A stretch of 41,964 nt of DNA. Source: Lachnospiraceae bacterium (GTDB lineage: Bacteria > Bacillota > Clostridia > Lachnospirales > Lachnospiraceae). Positions within the stretch are counted from its first letter, which is position 1. The number at the start of each line of letters is the position of its first letter. Location: positions 1-41,964 of the forward strand of contig JAILKJ010000047.1 of NCBI GenBank assembly GCA_024693845.1. Reading direction: 5' to 3'. Under the pieces are notes generated by a model. The model did not search any database. It saw only the letters and a list, made by a program, of their open reading frames with translations, and was not told the origin of the DNA. This document shows positions 41,885 to 41,964 of this stretch, in pieces. A program made the position numbers and the translations under genes.

Positions 41885-41964
41885 ATGCGTAGTTTTTACG
41901 GATTATATACTAACGGCAAATATAAAGTAGGGATGTCCGGAACGGTTTGGGTCTATGATATGGA
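41885..41964 (+). CDS. Start of an unknown protein (partial, runs off the right edge)
   Basis: ATG at 41885 with GGGAAGG eight bases upstream; 26 codons are visible, reading MRSFYGLYTNGKYKVGMSGT and onward. Too short to assign. It is the first plus-strand gene of the putative element. The motif GGTATAG occurs three times in the 95 bases upstream (41794, 41815, 41875 region). Confidence 0.6.
   Translation, partial: MRSFYGLYTNGKYKVGMSGTVWVYDM

Noticed and set aside
40853-41964. CRISPR array or retron-like RNA in the palindrome-rich region
   Set aside because: Spacing of repeats is irregular (106, 62, 44 bases) and there is no reverse transcriptase or cas gene in view.

Overview
The window (about 42 kb, roughly 50% G+C) is a chromosomal segment of a low-to-mid G+C Gram-positive anaerobe. 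It is most probably a Clostridia member of the Lachnospiraceae type. The reasons are the classic Firmicutes operon orders (rimP-nusA-rnpM-ylxQ-infB-rbfA-nrnA-truB-ribF; ylxM-ffh-rpsP-khpA-rimM-trmD; yicC-gmk-rpoZ), strong AGGAGG-type ribosome binding sites, sigma-A style promoters, a BspA-like leucine-rich-repeat surface protein and an RND pump carrying a huge coiled-coil insert. Species cannot be named from the sequence. Almost everything is on the minus strand, so the text reads most naturally from high to low coordinates.

Layout from low to high coordinates. (1) 1-4673: a minus-strand, translationally coupled cassette of ABC ATPase, ABC-2 permease fused to a CPBP intramembrane protease, and a BspA-like secreted surface protein that runs off the left edge. 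(2) 4856-6694, plus strand: a single protein joining a Gfo/Idh/MocA dehydrogenase to an aldo/keto reductase, convergent with the next operon through a shared bidirectional terminator. (3) 6774-10468: SRP/ribosome operon ylxM-ffh-rpsP-khpA-rimM-trmD, whose promoter -35 box lies inside the terminator hairpin of the preceding operon. (4) 10556-17002: yicC-gmk-rpoZ-rimO-pgsA-cinA-membrane protein operon, started by a perfect TTGACA-N17-TATAAT promoter. (5) 17199-18926: a methyl-accepting chemotaxis protein with its own promoter. (6) 19085-22438: Na/Pi cotransporter-like protein plus acyl-CoA ligase. (7) 22577-34486: a roughly 12-kb run of 13 genes from rimP through infB to ribF, extended by an HI0933-type flavoprotein, a membrane-anchored GH3 glycosidase and a GNAT acetyltransferase. 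(8) 34611-39231: an RND exporter and a small unknown protein. (9) 39445-39516: tRNA-Glu(CUC), directly followed by a tyrosine-recombinase gene and an AT-rich, palindrome-dense stretch to the right edge. This looks like the left end of an integrative element inserted at the tRNA gene.

The core of the window is housekeeping: translation initiation and elongation (IF2, RbfA, RimP, RimM, S16), RNA polymerase accessory factors (omega, NusA), tRNA/rRNA modification (TrmD, TruB, RimO), protein targeting (Ffh), RNA turnover (YicC, NrnA) and FAD synthesis. The less ordinary material is the ABC/CPBP/BspA cassette, the dehydrogenase-reductase fusion, the coiled-coil RND pump, slipped-strand style repeats in the HI0933 flavoprotein gene, and above all the control region of the right-hand integrative element. 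That region has four copies of a TAACR-N4-TGTTA palindrome, two GAGTCA-N3-TGACTC palindromes, an 18-bp inverted repeat containing a DnaA box, and a terminator hairpin with one of the palindromes in its loop.
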